DNA of 27,599 nucleotides from CAISTG01 sp964455185 (GCA_964455185.1 CAYVUR010000007.1:1-27599), one strand, 5' to 3'; counted from the first letter of the stretch, positions 7,327 through 15,732 are shown. Notes: generated by a model from the letters alone, not told the origin. Program-made: numbers and translations.

Positions 7327-8259
7327 TTAAATATTAAAAAGGTTTTTTGCATTATCAGTAGTTATTTTAGCGACTATTTCATGATCTATATTCTTAATTG
7401 AGGCAATTTTTTGTGCAACAAATTTAACATATTGAGGTAGACAACGCTTACCTCGATATGGCTCGGGAGATAAAAATGGAGCATCAGTTTCTACTAAAAT
7501 TTTTTCTAAAGGTAAAAATTTAACAATTTCTTGAAGCGCTTCTGCTTTCTTCTTAAAAGTTACGATACCAGTTATTCCAATATAAAAACCTAATTTAACA
7601 AATTCTTGGGCTTGAAGTAAATTTCCTCCAAAACAATGCACTACTCCCCTAATTTTTCTACCATTAGCAATTTCTTCTTTTATTATCTGTAATAAATCAC
7701 CATAAGCTCCAAAATTAATATTAAAATTATCAAGACCAATCATTAAACCATGTGAATCATCTTTTGTGTTATTAGAATCTTTAGCATTACGACAATGGAA
7801 AATTAATGGCAAGTTAAGCTCTTCCGCTAAAGCAATAAAACCACGTAAAGCCTCTTTCTGTTTATTAATAAATTCAGAAATTCTTTCCTTAGAAAATTTA
7901 TCAAAATAATAATAATCTAAACCAATTTCTCCAATCGCTTTTACTTTTTCTGAAGATAAAGCCAATTTGCGATATTTCTCTTTATCAAAATCTTCTTGAC
8001 GATTTTTAAAAGTATAAAATTTATCATTAATTAGCACACTTTCTTCAGTATCATCTATTAAATCAATCGGATGTAAACCAACAGCAGCATAAACTCCTTT
8101 TTCATATTTATTAGCATATTCAATAGCGCGTCGAGAACTAGAATCTTGAGCACCAACTACAATTAAAGCATAATTATCACGTAAAAAATCTGAGATGATT
8201 TCATCAGCATCATCTTTAAAAGAAATAAAATTAATATGACAATGAGAATCAACTAACAT
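7327..8259 (-). CDS. tatD: TatD family metal-dependent hydrolase
   Basis: TIM-barrel amidohydrolase fold with metal-dependent DNase or RNA-processing activity in known members. All expected metal ligands are visible: His6 and His8 in MLVDSHCHIN, Glu111 in GEIGLDYYY, His155 in FHCR, His208 in VVHCFGG and Asp259 in ETDAPFLSP. At 310 residues it is about 45-50 longer than typical TatD. The extra length lies in charged inserts around residues 74-95 and 158-200. The start is fixed by the DSHCHIN motif and by a TAATG overlap with the cvpA stop, which suggests translational coupling. It sits after metG, an association often seen in bacteria, and the cellular substrate is not known. Confidence 0.93.
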   Translation of the reverse strand: MLVDSHCHINFISFKDDADEIISDFLRDNYALIVVGAQDSSSRRAIEYANKYEKGVYAAVGLHPIDLIDDTEESVLINDKFYTFKNRQEDFDKEKYRKLALSSEKVKAIGEIGLDYYYFDKFSKERISEFINKQKEALRGFIALAEELNLPLIFHCRNAKDSNNTKDDSHGLMIGLDNFNINFGAYGDLLQIIKEEIANGRKIRGVVHCFGGNLLQAQEFVKLGFYIGITGIVTFKKKAEALQEIVKFLPLEKILVETDAPFLSPEPYRGKRCLPQYVKFVAQKIASIKNIDHEIVAKITTDNAKNLFNI

Positions 8260-8780
8260 TAAAAAATAGAAATTATTTGTCTTAAAACTTCGGGAAGTAA
8301 ATTAATTAAATATTGTGACCAAGATACTAAAATATGAGCTACTGAAGACGAAGCTATACTAACTTGAACTAAATTAATATTAGGAGCTAATTTAGAGATT
8401 GTATAAATCAACAATCCAGTTGTTAGAATTCCTTCTACTAAACCTAAAATTAATCCACCTAAACGATTGATAATTTTAACAAAAGGGAAAAAAGATAAAA
8501 TATTTAATCCTCTACTTAAAAAGTAAAAAATCAAAACTGTTAATCTATTAAGAGCAAAAAAAACTAAAATAAAAGCCAAAATTTTAGCTAATGTTTCATA
8601 ACCCATTAAAATTGGCGTCAGCCACTCAGCAATCAACATAAAATATCTACCTGCTACCCAAGTTCCTATAACTAAACCAATTAAAGCTCCTATACTGCGA
8701 ATTAAGCCCCAACTAAAACCGATGGCAATAAAAGAAAAAACAATTAAAATCAAAATAACATCGACTAATGTAAAAGTCAT
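8259..8780 (-). CDS. CvpA family membrane protein
   Basis: Inner-membrane protein of the colicin V production family. It has 173 residues with about four to five hydrophobic helices. The family-like N-terminus is VDVILILIVFSFIAIGFSWGLIRSIGALIGLVIG. A GGLILGLVEGILTTGLLIY segment occurs in the third quarter. The family has been linked to envelope integrity and purF-operon biofilm effects, but its molecular job is unclear. Its stop overlaps the tatD start (TAATG) and it begins 8 nt after metG, so it is an internal member of the rsmI-metG operon. Confidence 0.85.
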   Translation of the reverse strand: MTFTLVDVILILIVFSFIAIGFSWGLIRSIGALIGLVIGTWVAGRYFMLIAEWLTPILMGYETLAKILAFILVFFALNRLTVLIFYFLSRGLNILSFFPFVKIINRLGGLILGLVEGILTTGLLIYTISKLAPNINLVQVSIASSSVAHILVSWSQYLINLLPEVLRQIISIF

Positions 8781-8788
8781 ATTAAATA

Positions 8789-10291
8789 TTATTGAATCCG
8801 AGGAAAAAGTGGTTCATTTTTATCAATTTTACTCTCGGGTTCAAGTAATCCCCAAACTTTTAAAGTAATAAAATTTTTCTGACGAAAATCATTTTGTCCC
8901 AAAACTTCTAAAATTTTCTCTGCAGTTTCTGGCATAATTGGCCATACAGCAACTCCGAGATGCCGTACTAATTCTAATAAATTATAAATTACTTCCTGAA
9001 GTCTTACTTTATTAGTTTTAGCTAACTCCCAAGGCTTATTTTTTTCTACATAACCATCACCCAATTGATTTAATTTTTTAATAGCTTCAATTGCTCGATC
9101 AACTTGAAAATTATCTAAAGAAGTTTCATATTCTAACCAAATCTTTTCTACCTCATTTTTTAATTCGCTATCACGCGAAGGTACTATTCCAGTAAAATAT
9201 TTATGAGTCATTGAAATAACGCGGTTAACAAAATTACCTATACCATTAGCTAAATCAGAATTATACTGAATAACAAATTTAGCGGCTTTAATATCTCCAT
9301 CTTGTCCAAAAGGAAATTGTGATAATAGTAAATATCTAGTAGCATCAGCACCAAATTCTTTAATTAAATTAAAAGGATCAATAACATTGCCAAGAGACTT
9401 ACCCATCTTTTGTCCATCAACTGTAAAAAATCCATGAACATAAAGATTTTTAGGAGTAGGCAATCCCACAGCAATCAACATCGCCGGCCAATAAATACAA
9501 TGAAATTTTAATATATCCTTACCTAAAATATGAACATCAACTGGCCAGAATTTATCTAACTTTTCAGTATTATCAGAACCATAACCTAAGGCATTAATAT
9601 AATTAGTTAAAGCATCAACCCAAACATAAGCAACTTGCGAATTATCCCAAGGCAAAGGAATGCCCCATTTTACTGAAGAACGAGAAATAGAAAAATCTCC
9701 TATATCTTGTTTAAATAAACCTAATACTTCTTTCTTTTTGCTCTCCGGTAAAATTTTAATTTCATCAATATCAATCAGTCTTTTCACTTCTGGTAAATAT
9801 TTTTTAAGTTTAAAAAAATAATTTTTTTCACTAATTACCTGAGGTTTATTATGATGAATTGGACACTGACCATTTATTAAATCACGTTCAGTTAAAAAAG
9901 CTTCACAACCTTGGCAGTATAATCCTTCATATTCACCTTCATAAATTGCATCATTTTCTTTTAATTTTTCAATAAATTTAATAACTCCCGCTTTATGACG
10001 TTCAGAAGTAGTGCGAATAAAATCATCATTAGAAATATCTAATTCATCCCAACATTCCATAAATTTAGCTGCCATTTCATCGCAAAATTCTTGAGGAGTT
10101 TTTCCAGCTTTTTCAGCTGTTTCCGCCATCTTAGATCCATGTTCATCTGAACCTGTTAAAAACATTACTTCATCACCTTTTAAACGATGATAACGAGCTA
10201 AAACATCGGCCGCTAAAGTTGGATAAGCCGAGCCAATATGAGGGTCACCATTAATATAATAAATTGGTGTTGTTACATAAAATTTTGACAT
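8789..10291 (-). CDS. metG: Methionine-tRNA ligase, short form
   Basis: Charges tRNA-Met with methionine in the cytosol. It has 500 residues: the class I Rossmann core with a one-zinc connective peptide (Cys126, Cys129, Cys143, His146), then the stem-contact fold and the helical anticodon-binding domain from about residue 340. There is no C-terminal EMAP/Trbp111-like tRNA-binding domain. The signature motifs are HIGS (18-21) instead of HIGH and KMGKS (295-299) instead of KMSKS. As I recall, both variants occur together in cyanobacterial and chloroplast MetRS, so the enzyme is probably active. It lies 6 nt after rsmI and 8 nt before cvpA. Confidence 0.96.
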   Translation of the reverse strand: MSKFYVTTPIYYINGDPHIGSAYPTLAADVLARYHRLKGDEVMFLTGSDEHGSKMAETAEKAGKTPQEFCDEMAAKFMECWDELDISNDDFIRTTSERHKAGVIKFIEKLKENDAIYEGEYEGLYCQGCEAFLTERDLINGQCPIHHNKPQVISEKNYFFKLKKYLPEVKRLIDIDEIKILPESKKKEVLGLFKQDIGDFSISRSSVKWGIPLPWDNSQVAYVWVDALTNYINALGYGSDNTEKLDKFWPVDVHILGKDILKFHCIYWPAMLIAVGLPTPKNLYVHGFFTVDGQKMGKSLGNVIDPFNLIKEFGADATRYLLLSQFPFGQDGDIKAAKFVIQYNSDLANGIGNFVNRVISMTHKYFTGIVPSRDSELKNEVEKIWLEYETSLDNFQVDRAIEAIKKLNQLGDGYVEKNKPWELAKTNKVRLQEVIYNLLELVRHLGVAVWPIMPETAEKILEVLGQNDFRQKNFITLKVWGLLEPESKIDKNEPLFPRIQ

Positions 10292-10297
10292 ATTATT

Positions 10298-10984
10298 TTA
10301 TTTTCCTTCTATTACTACCACAAATTCACCTTTTGTGATATCAGATTTTAATTTTTCTAAAACTTGTTTAATGTTGCCGCGATAAATGGTTTCAAATTTT
10401 TTCGTCAATTCGCGACCAATGACGGTTCTTCTTTTATTTTCTGCCCCTAAGGGCATCATCTCTAATATTTTTTCTAAAGTTTTTATAATCCGATGAGTTG
10501 ATTCATAAAACACGACAGTTTCTTCACTATTAATGATACGTTTAAGTATAGTTTCCTTGCCTTTTTTATTTGGTAAAAAACCTAAAAACAAAAATTTGTC
10601 AGTTGGTAAACCAGAAACAGACAAAATAGTAACAATAGCTGATGGTCCAGGAATCGGAATAATTTCACACTTGTCGCCAAATTTTTTAATTATTGCTTCT
10701 ATCAATAAATTACCAGGATCGGAAATTCCGGGAGTACCAGCATCAGTAATAATTGCCATCTCCTTTACTTCAACTAATTTATTCAATAAAAAATCAACTT
10801 TACTGATTGAGCTGTGCTGATGATAAGAAATAGTTTTAGTTTTAATATTATAGTGAGACAGTAATTTCTGTGACACGCGAGTATCTTCACAAGCAATCAA
10901 AGGCACGGACTTTAAAATTTCTAAGGCCCGCAAAGTAATGTCTCCTAGATTACCTAGTGGCGTCGCCACAACATATAGTTTCAT
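10298..10984 (-). CDS. rsmI: 16S rRNA (cytidine(1402)-2'-O)-methyltransferase
   Basis: Methylates the ribose of C1402 in 16S rRNA using SAM and so tunes decoding at the P site. Tetrapyrrole-methylase fold with the family's hallmarks: KLYVVATPLGNLGDITLRA at the N-terminus, LIACEDTRVS, ITDAGTPGISDPG, the GPSA loop, FLGFLPNKK and FYESTHRI. The 228 residues from ATG 10984 are shorter than the E. coli protein, which has a longer C-terminal tail. ATG 10984 is chosen over an in-frame TTG at 10990 because it gives the normal N-terminus and because a promoter -10 box ends 6 nt before it. It is the first gene of the operon, with metG 6 nt downstream. Confidence 0.95.
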   Translation of the reverse strand: MKLYVVATPLGNLGDITLRALEILKSVPLIACEDTRVSQKLLSHYNIKTKTISYHQHSSISKVDFLLNKLVEVKEMAIITDAGTPGISDPGNLLIEAIIKKFGDKCEIIPIPGPSAIVTILSVSGLPTDKFLFLGFLPNKKGKETILKRIINSEETVVFYESTHRIIKTLEKILEMMPLGAENKRRTVIGRELTKKFETIYRGNIKQVLEKLKSDITKGEFVVVIEGK

Positions 10985-10990
10985 AGTCAA

Positions 10991-11019
10991 ACTATACCAT
11001 TTTTAGCTAAAAAAATCAA
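10991..11019 (-). promoter_or_regulatory. Promoter of the rsmI operon, predicted leaderless
   Basis: On the minus strand TTGATT (11019-11014), a 17-nt spacer and TATAGT (10996-10991) form a good sigma70-type promoter. Only 6 nt separate the -10 box from the rsmI ATG, so transcription should start at or next to the A of the start codon. Confidence 0.75.
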
Positions 11020-11072
11020 ACTATTTAATTTACAAATAAATTTTACTTTATGTTAAAAAGATTACACAAAAT

Positions 11073-11104
11073 AAAAAAATACTTTGTTAACAAAGTATTT
11101 TTTT
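11073..11104 (-). terminator. Intrinsic terminator after the tandem-thioredoxin gene
   Basis: A perfect inverted repeat (11073-11086 with 11091-11104) has the core ATACTTTG/CAAAGTAT and runs of A and T at its ends. It lies 25 nt past the stop of the thioredoxin gene. Both strands end in T tracts, but no gene reads into it from the left, so its main use is leftward. Confidence 0.85.
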
Positions 11105-11128
11105 ATTTTGTATTTAAGTTTAAATTAT

Positions 11129-12037
11129 TTATTTAGTAGCTGCCGGTTGCACCACTTTATTCTTAGTTAAATCTTTATAAGCTCCATTCATAATACTTAA
11201 ATCAGTAAAAACATAAGTTCCGTCAGCTGCTATTGTTCCCACGTCAGGCCATACAGTTGTTAAAGATTGATACTCTCCAACTTCGCCTTTAATCAATAAA
11301 GTTGGAACAGCTTTAATTTTATAATCAGAAATTAACTTTTTACCAGCTTCAGTACTAATATCAATTTTTTCAATATTATTAATTGGGACACCTAAATTAC
11401 TTAAAGCATTATTATGAATATTTACATCATAACACTCCTTACAAGAATCATCAGTTAAATAAATAATTTGTACTTTACCTTTTAATTGACCACTAGAAAC
11501 ATCAATATAAGGTGGTATGACTTTGCGTAAAACAAATTTACCATCAATAATATCACCTAAATTTGGAGTCAAAAAATTAACTAAATCTTTATTTTTTTCA
11601 AAATCAGCTTCCAAAATAACAGTTGGTAATTTAGTAATATTAAACTTCTTAACTAAATTATCACCGTCATTAATAAATGGAATTAAAGATTTTCCATCAA
11701 CATAAACTGTTTTTTTATTGGTAATTTTAAATTCCTGTTGACTTAAAGCATCTACAAAAAGATTTGTATTCCAACATTCAGGGCAATCTTTTTTAGTAAC
11801 AATCGTAATCTTCATTTTAATTGGTTCGTTAATTTCAGCTTTTTTTCCAATTACTCCTTTATAATAAAGCAAAGAAAAAGCAATAATTAATAATATAGCG
11901 GCAGTAGTTGTCCCAACTAAAAGCCCTTTTTTAAAGAAATTATCATTTTTAGGAGGAAAAATTTTATGCCAAATACTTAAAACTAGTGATTTAATTTTAT
12001 CTCCAATTAGATTCAAAAAAGAAAAAATTTTTTTCAT
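11129..12037 (-). CDS. Membrane-anchored tandem thioredoxin-fold protein
   Basis: The 302 residues consist of a basic, amphipathic N-terminus, one transmembrane helix (about 38-59) and two thioredoxin-like domains in tandem. Domain 1 has KMKITIVTKKDCPEC with Cys85/Cys88 and a likely cis-Pro138 in KLPTVI. Domain 2 has KVQIIYLTDDSCKEC with Cys199/Cys202 and cis-Pro245 in AVPTLL. The matching layout implies an internal duplication. The domains probably face outward and handle disulfides. The short CPEC/CKEC centres differ from CGPC thioredoxin and CPHC DsbA. The gene follows a LutA/LutB-like pair and a CcdA fusion, which could supply electrons across the membrane. It has its own promoter inside the end of the preceding gene. 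The redox direction and the partners are inference. Confidence 0.85.
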   Translation of the reverse strand: MKKIFSFLNLIGDKIKSLVLSIWHKIFPPKNDNFFKKGLLVGTTTAAILLIIAFSLLYYKGVIGKKAEINEPIKMKITIVTKKDCPECWNTNLFVDALSQQEFKITNKKTVYVDGKSLIPFINDGDNLVKKFNITKLPTVILEADFEKNKDLVNFLTPNLGDIIDGKFVLRKVIPPYIDVSSGQLKGKVQIIYLTDDSCKECYDVNIHNNALSNLGVPINNIEKIDISTEAGKKLISDYKIKAVPTLLIKGEVGEYQSLTTVWPDVGTIAADGTYVFTDLSIMNGAYKDLTKNKVVQPAATK

Positions 12038-12043
12038 ATTTTC

Positions 12044-12072
12044 ATTATATTATTTATTATTTTTAACAACAA
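12044..12072 (-). promoter_or_regulatory. Promoter of the tandem-thioredoxin gene, predicted leaderless
   Basis: On the minus strand TTGTTG (12072-12067), a 17-nt spacer and TATAAT (12049-12044) lie with the -10 box 6 nt before the ATG at 12037. The -35 box is read from the last Phe-Cys-Cys codons of the LutB-like gene. The predicted transcript has no 5' leader. Confidence 0.7.
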
Positions 12073-13226
12073 AATAATTCATTAATCGAATCTTTATCTA
12101 TATCTATATTATTTCCAAAAGGATTGCCAAATTTCCTTATATTTTCAATCATTCTTAAATTACTTTCTGTATTCTTCCCTTCTTTATTATACCTACTACG
12201 AGAAATTCTGACAATATTCTGCCAATTAATTTTAGCAGGGCAATTAAAAGTACAATTTTGACAAAGCGTACAATCATAAACCGTTTCCACTGATTTACTT
12301 TTGGGCATGCGGCTAGTTAAATTCCAGGTAGCACATAAATTATAACAAGCTCCGCAGTGAATACAATACAAAGATTCCTCTTCTTCTGTTCCTATTTTAT
12401 TATAAACCACTCCTTCAATTAAAATTAAAAAAACTTCTTCAGCGCCATGAACTCCAGTAATTAATTCATTTTCAATATCAGCTGTTTTTGATGGTCCTGC
12501 TATAAAATTAATGTAAGTTGGTTGCGTCTGGCCCGTTCCCCAAAGAGCCGCTGCTTTAGCAATTTTAACTGCTTCTATAGAAGTTGGTACTATTTTTTCA
12601 ATACCACAGATAGTAATATGTTTTTTAGGTAAACGAGTTATTAATGAAATATTGCCCTCATTTTCTAAAAGCATTACTTGTCCTTCAGTAGTAATAGCAT
12701 TAGCTCCAGTAAGACCTACCTCAGCTTTCATAATACCTCTTTTAATTTCAGTTTTCAATACATCGGTTAAAGCCTTGGCCTCTATTGGATATTTTCCACC
12801 AAACTTAATAGAAAACTTCTCAGCTATTTCTTTAGCTTTTAAATCAATGGCCGGTAAAACTGGATGATCACTATCATTACCTATGTGTGAAACTATGTAT
12901 GCTCCTAAATCTGTTTCTAATAATCTATTACCAAAATTATTAGATAACGATAGTTTATCAAGTGTATTAGATTTCGCTTTAGCAATAACTTCGGCTTCAC
13001 CACACAATTCAATTAATTTTGTTTTAGCTTCTTGATAATCTTTTACAATAAAAACTCCAACTCCATTTTTTTTAAAATTATCAATAGTTAAATTAACTAA
13101 TTCTTTAAGATTAGATATTGATTGTTTTTTTAGTTTATTAATTTCATCACGCAGCCTTTCTTGCTCCGGCTTAATTAGAGATTTATTTCTACGCTCGAGA
13201 TAATTGTAAACAAAATCTTTATTCAT
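12063..13226 (-). CDS. LutB-like LUD-domain iron-sulfur protein
   Basis: Cytosolic protein of the LutB/YkgF family, which in known cases forms an L-lactate oxidase complex with LutA and LutC. It has 387 residues. A helical N-terminus leads to the LUD domain (about 55-275) with the conserved stretches GLTGANAITTEGQVMLLENEGN and HITICGIEKIVPT. A ferredoxin-like double cluster follows, with Cys288/291/294/298 and Cys319/322/325/329, enough for two [4Fe-4S] clusters. The C-terminus ends in Cys-Cys. It is shorter than typical LutB (about 470). It overlaps the LutA-like gene by 8 nt, so the two are coupled. No LutC-like gene is seen nearby, so another 2-hydroxyacid or a different electron route is possible. 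Confidence 0.9.
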   Translation of the reverse strand: MNKDFVYNYLERRNKSLIKPEQERLRDEINKLKKQSISNLKELVNLTIDNFKKNGVGVFIVKDYQEAKTKLIELCGEAEVIAKAKSNTLDKLSLSNNFGNRLLETDLGAYIVSHIGNDSDHPVLPAIDLKAKEIAEKFSIKFGGKYPIEAKALTDVLKTEIKRGIMKAEVGLTGANAITTEGQVMLLENEGNISLITRLPKKHITICGIEKIVPTSIEAVKIAKAAALWGTGQTQPTYINFIAGPSKTADIENELITGVHGAEEVFLILIEGVVYNKIGTEEEESLYCIHCGACYNLCATWNLTSRMPKSKSVETVYDCTLCQNCTFNCPAKINWQNIVRISRSRYNKEGKNTESNLRMIENIRKFGNPFGNNIDIDKDSINELFCC

Positions 13227-13959
13227 AATTTCCTAATAATACTTGAGTTAATTCTAATACTTTTATTTTTTCTTTGGCTCCATTTTTTAAATTATAAGTA
13301 CACATCGGACAAGGAGTAATAATATATTCTGCTTTTGTTGCTAATGCTTGTTCAACTCTTTCTTTAGCAATTTTTTCTGCCAATTCTTTATTATTAGATT
13401 GTACTCCACCACCAGCCCCGCAACAAAAAGAATTTTCTCGATTTAAAACCATTTCCCGTAAATCAACTCCTAACTCTTTCAATAAATTACGTGGTTCTTC
13501 ATAAATACTAGAATAACGTCCTAAATGACAAGGGTCATGATAAGTGGCTTTTATTGTTAATTTTGGTAATTTTAATTTTCCAGCACGAAATTGTTTTAAT
13601 AAATAAGTAGTCATATGTTCAACTTCAATATCCCAAGATTGACCTAAAACCTCACGATACTTATGACTCAACATATCATAACAAGCTGGGCATCCGGTTA
13701 TTATTTTTTTGACATTATATTCCTTAAAAACTTGTAAATTTTTTTCTGCTAGATTTATAAAATCATCAAAAAATCCAGCATTGAGCACTGGAGAACCACA
13801 GCATACTTCTTTGTCTTCAAGAACAATAAAATTTTCACCACACTGTTCTAATAATTTTTTGTAATTATTATAAATATCTTTAGCAATAAATTTCGTTAGA
13901 CATCCCGGATAATATAAAATATTCCCAGATTTTTTTAATAATTTATCAAAAATAGACAT
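13219..13959 (-). CDS. LutA/HdrB-like CCG-domain (Fe-S) oxidoreductase subunit
   Basis: The 246 residues hold two complete cysteine-rich CCG domains. The first has Cys20, Cys53-Cys54 (VCCGSP) and Cys90/Cys93 (GCPAC). The second has Cys144 (HDPCHLG), Cys179-Cys180 (FCCGAGGG) and Cys217/Cys220 (PCPMC). Such pairs bind non-cubane or [4Fe-4S] clusters in LutA, GlcF and heterodisulfide reductase HdrB/D, where they pass electrons between a dehydrogenase and a disulfide or quinone. The coupling to a LUD iron-sulfur protein favours the LutA reading. The thiol-handling neighbours keep a disulfide-reductase role open. It begins 3 nt after the methyltransferase gene. Confidence 0.9.
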   Translation of the reverse strand: MSIFDKLLKKSGNILYYPGCLTKFIAKDIYNNYKKLLEQCGENFIVLEDKEVCCGSPVLNAGFFDDFINLAEKNLQVFKEYNVKKIITGCPACYDMLSHKYREVLGQSWDIEVEHMTTYLLKQFRAGKLKLPKLTIKATYHDPCHLGRYSSIYEEPRNLLKELGVDLREMVLNRENSFCCGAGGGVQSNNKELAEKIAKERVEQALATKAEYIITPCPMCTYNLKNGAKEKIKVLELTQVLLGNYE

Positions 13960-13962
13960 AAA

Positions 13963-14649
13963 TTAATTAGTAATTTTTTTTGCTGTAATGACAATGGTTT
14001 TAGGTAAAATAAAATTAAATAACCACTCTATAATCCAACACAATGGCCAAACAGGAAAATATTTAGCCTTAGTTTGCAAAGTAATTTCCCAATCAAAAAA
14101 TTGATTAATAATTATTAGCGCTTTATACAACAAAGAATTATCAATATCGCCGCGTTGATTGGTAATGCCTTTATTCATTAAAAATAAAATAATCAATACT
14201 AAATTTAAAAAGGATTTACGTCTTTTTCTACCAATTATTTTAAATCCATTGTCTTGCAATAATTGCTCAATTTCGCCAGATAAAAATATTCTTTTATGTC
14301 CTATTTCAGAAAAATATTCTGGTCTAATTTTTAATAAAATTTTTTCTGACAAATAATAAGGTATACTGACATAAAATAAACCATCAAATTTAAGAACTCT
14401 ATTAATCTCTCTAATAATTTGAACTGGATCTTCAACGTGTTCCAAAACATCACGCGCGTAAACTTCATCAAACAATGAATCATCAAATGGAATTTTTTTA
14501 TCAACTAAATTAAAAAATTTTAATAGAGGGTATTTTTTTAAAGCTTGATTAATATCAATATCTACACCAAAAATATCTTTACCTTGTTGAGCCAATTGAT
14601 TAACAAAATCTCCATTACCACAACCAAAATCCAAAACTTTTATAGCCAT
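13963..14649 (-). CDS. Class I SAM-dependent methyltransferase
   Basis: The 228 residues open with the SAM-binding motif VLDFGCGNGDF (about 5-15). The acidic motif FGVDIDINQA follows, and then the post-I region ending in YARDVLEHVEDP. This is the Methyltransf_11 arrangement. The C-terminal third has hydrophobic segments and aromatic residues (FFDWEITL, FPVWPLCWIIEWLF), suggesting membrane association or a lipid or glycan substrate. It sits 1 nt after the thioredoxin-CcdA gene and 3 nt before the LutA-like gene. Its substrate cannot be inferred, and its place in a redox operon may be incidental. Confidence 0.9.
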   Translation of the reverse strand: MAIKVLDFGCGNGDFVNQLAQQGKDIFGVDIDINQALKKYPLLKFFNLVDKKIPFDDSLFDEVYARDVLEHVEDPVQIIREINRVLKFDGLFYVSIPYYLSEKILLKIRPEYFSEIGHKRIFLSGEIEQLLQDNGFKIIGRKRRKSFLNLVLIILFLMNKGITNQRGDIDNSLLYKALIIINQFFDWEITLQTKAKYFPVWPLCWIIEWLFNFILPKTIVITAKKITN

Positions 14650-14650
14650 A

Positions 14651-15724
14651 CTACTTAAAAATAAATATCATACTTAATCCTAAAAATATTAAAACTAATC
14701 CCATTATCAATCTTAACCATTTTCTTTTTGTTGTTCGCAGTTGTTCTAATTTCTGCGGACTAATTCCTTTATAAATTAATATTAAAATTATTAACAATGG
14801 AAATACAAATATTAAATTATAAAAAATTAAATAAGAAAAACCAATCCAAAAAGTTGTCTGAGTAGCAAGTAAAGCTAAAATGGCTAAATAAAAACCACCA
14901 GTACAGGGTAATTCAAATAAAGCAACTAAAAAACCCAAAATTATTGCTGCTGGAATTGATCCATATTTAATATATTTATCTATAATTGGTTTTTTACTAG
15001 CGGGAATAGCTAAAGAAAAGCCCTTGCCATACCAAAAAAAATCTTTAACATTAATTAAACCAGCAATAATTGCTAAAATAGCAGCAACATACATTATATA
15101 TTTACTAATAATTGAAAACTGCTGTAAAGTAGCTAAAAATCCTAATCCAGCCAATAAATAAACTAAATAAACTGTAATAATATAAATTAAACCAATTTTT
15201 AATGCTCTTTTTTTATTACTAACAGTTAATAGTGATAGCATTAAAAAAATAATAACAGAAAAAGCGCAAGGATTAATTGAATCAGCTAAGGCGGCAATAA
15301 ATACTGCTGGTAAAGTTAATTTGTTAGCTGATACAGTTAAATTAGATTTTTGAGATTTAGAAGAAACATCATCTATACCCATTTTAGATTTAAAAAAATT
15401 TATAATCTCTGTTTCTCCAGAAAAACATTGACCTTCAAAATGTAAATAAGGTACACCCATTTCTTCTGGTGGAATATTTTTAGATAAACAAAGATCATAA
15501 AATTCTTTGGCATTAACTGGATTTTGAGAAACTTCCTTCTTAATGATGTTAAACTTTTCTACTATTCCATATTGCCTAAAAAAAGAATCAACATTTCGAC
15601 AGTGTGGACAAGTAGCTGAATAATAATAAATATTTTTATCAGTAGGAATTGGCGAATACTGAGCTAAAACTAAATTAGGAGAAAAGAAGATTAAAGTTAA
15701 AATTAGAAAAGATATTTTTCTCAT
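14651..15724 (-). CDS. Exported thioredoxin fused to CcdA/DsbD-type electron transporter
   Basis: The 357 residues begin with a signal peptide (about 1-21, ending LVLAQ). A short thioredoxin/glutaredoxin-like domain follows, with CPHC (Cys39/Cys42) and VPYLHFEGQCFSG. From about residue 135 there is a six-helix CcdA/DsbD-beta domain carrying the paired membrane cysteines in INPCAF (Cys153) and ELPCTGG (Cys274). Known relatives move reducing power from cytosolic thioredoxin across the membrane to outer thiol proteins. The fused outer domain would be the first acceptor and the tandem thioredoxin encoded in this cluster a plausible second one. The ATG is 8 nt after the ZIP gene. Cytochrome c genes are not seen, so c-type cytochrome maturation is unlikely to be its job. 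Confidence 0.92.
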   Translation of the reverse strand: MRKISFLILTLIFFSPNLVLAQYSPIPTDKNIYYYSATCPHCRNVDSFFRQYGIVEKFNIIKKEVSQNPVNAKEFYDLCLSKNIPPEEMGVPYLHFEGQCFSGETEIINFFKSKMGIDDVSSKSQKSNLTVSANKLTLPAVFIAALADSINPCAFSVIIFLMLSLLTVSNKKRALKIGLIYIITVYLVYLLAGLGFLATLQQFSIISKYIMYVAAILAIIAGLINVKDFFWYGKGFSLAIPASKKPIIDKYIKYGSIPAAIILGFLVALFELPCTGGFYLAILALLATQTTFWIGFSYLIFYNLIFVFPLLIILILIYKGISPQKLEQLRTTKRKWLRLIMGLVLIFLGLSMIFIFK

Positions 15725-15732
15725 AGTTTAAA

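Noticed and set aside
8789..10291. MetG appears to have broken signatures (HIGS for HIGH, KMGKS for KMSKS).
   Set aside because: As I recall, both variants occur together in cyanobacterial and chloroplast MetRS, and the rest of the enzyme and its zinc ligands are intact. It looks like a normal variant, not a decayed gene.
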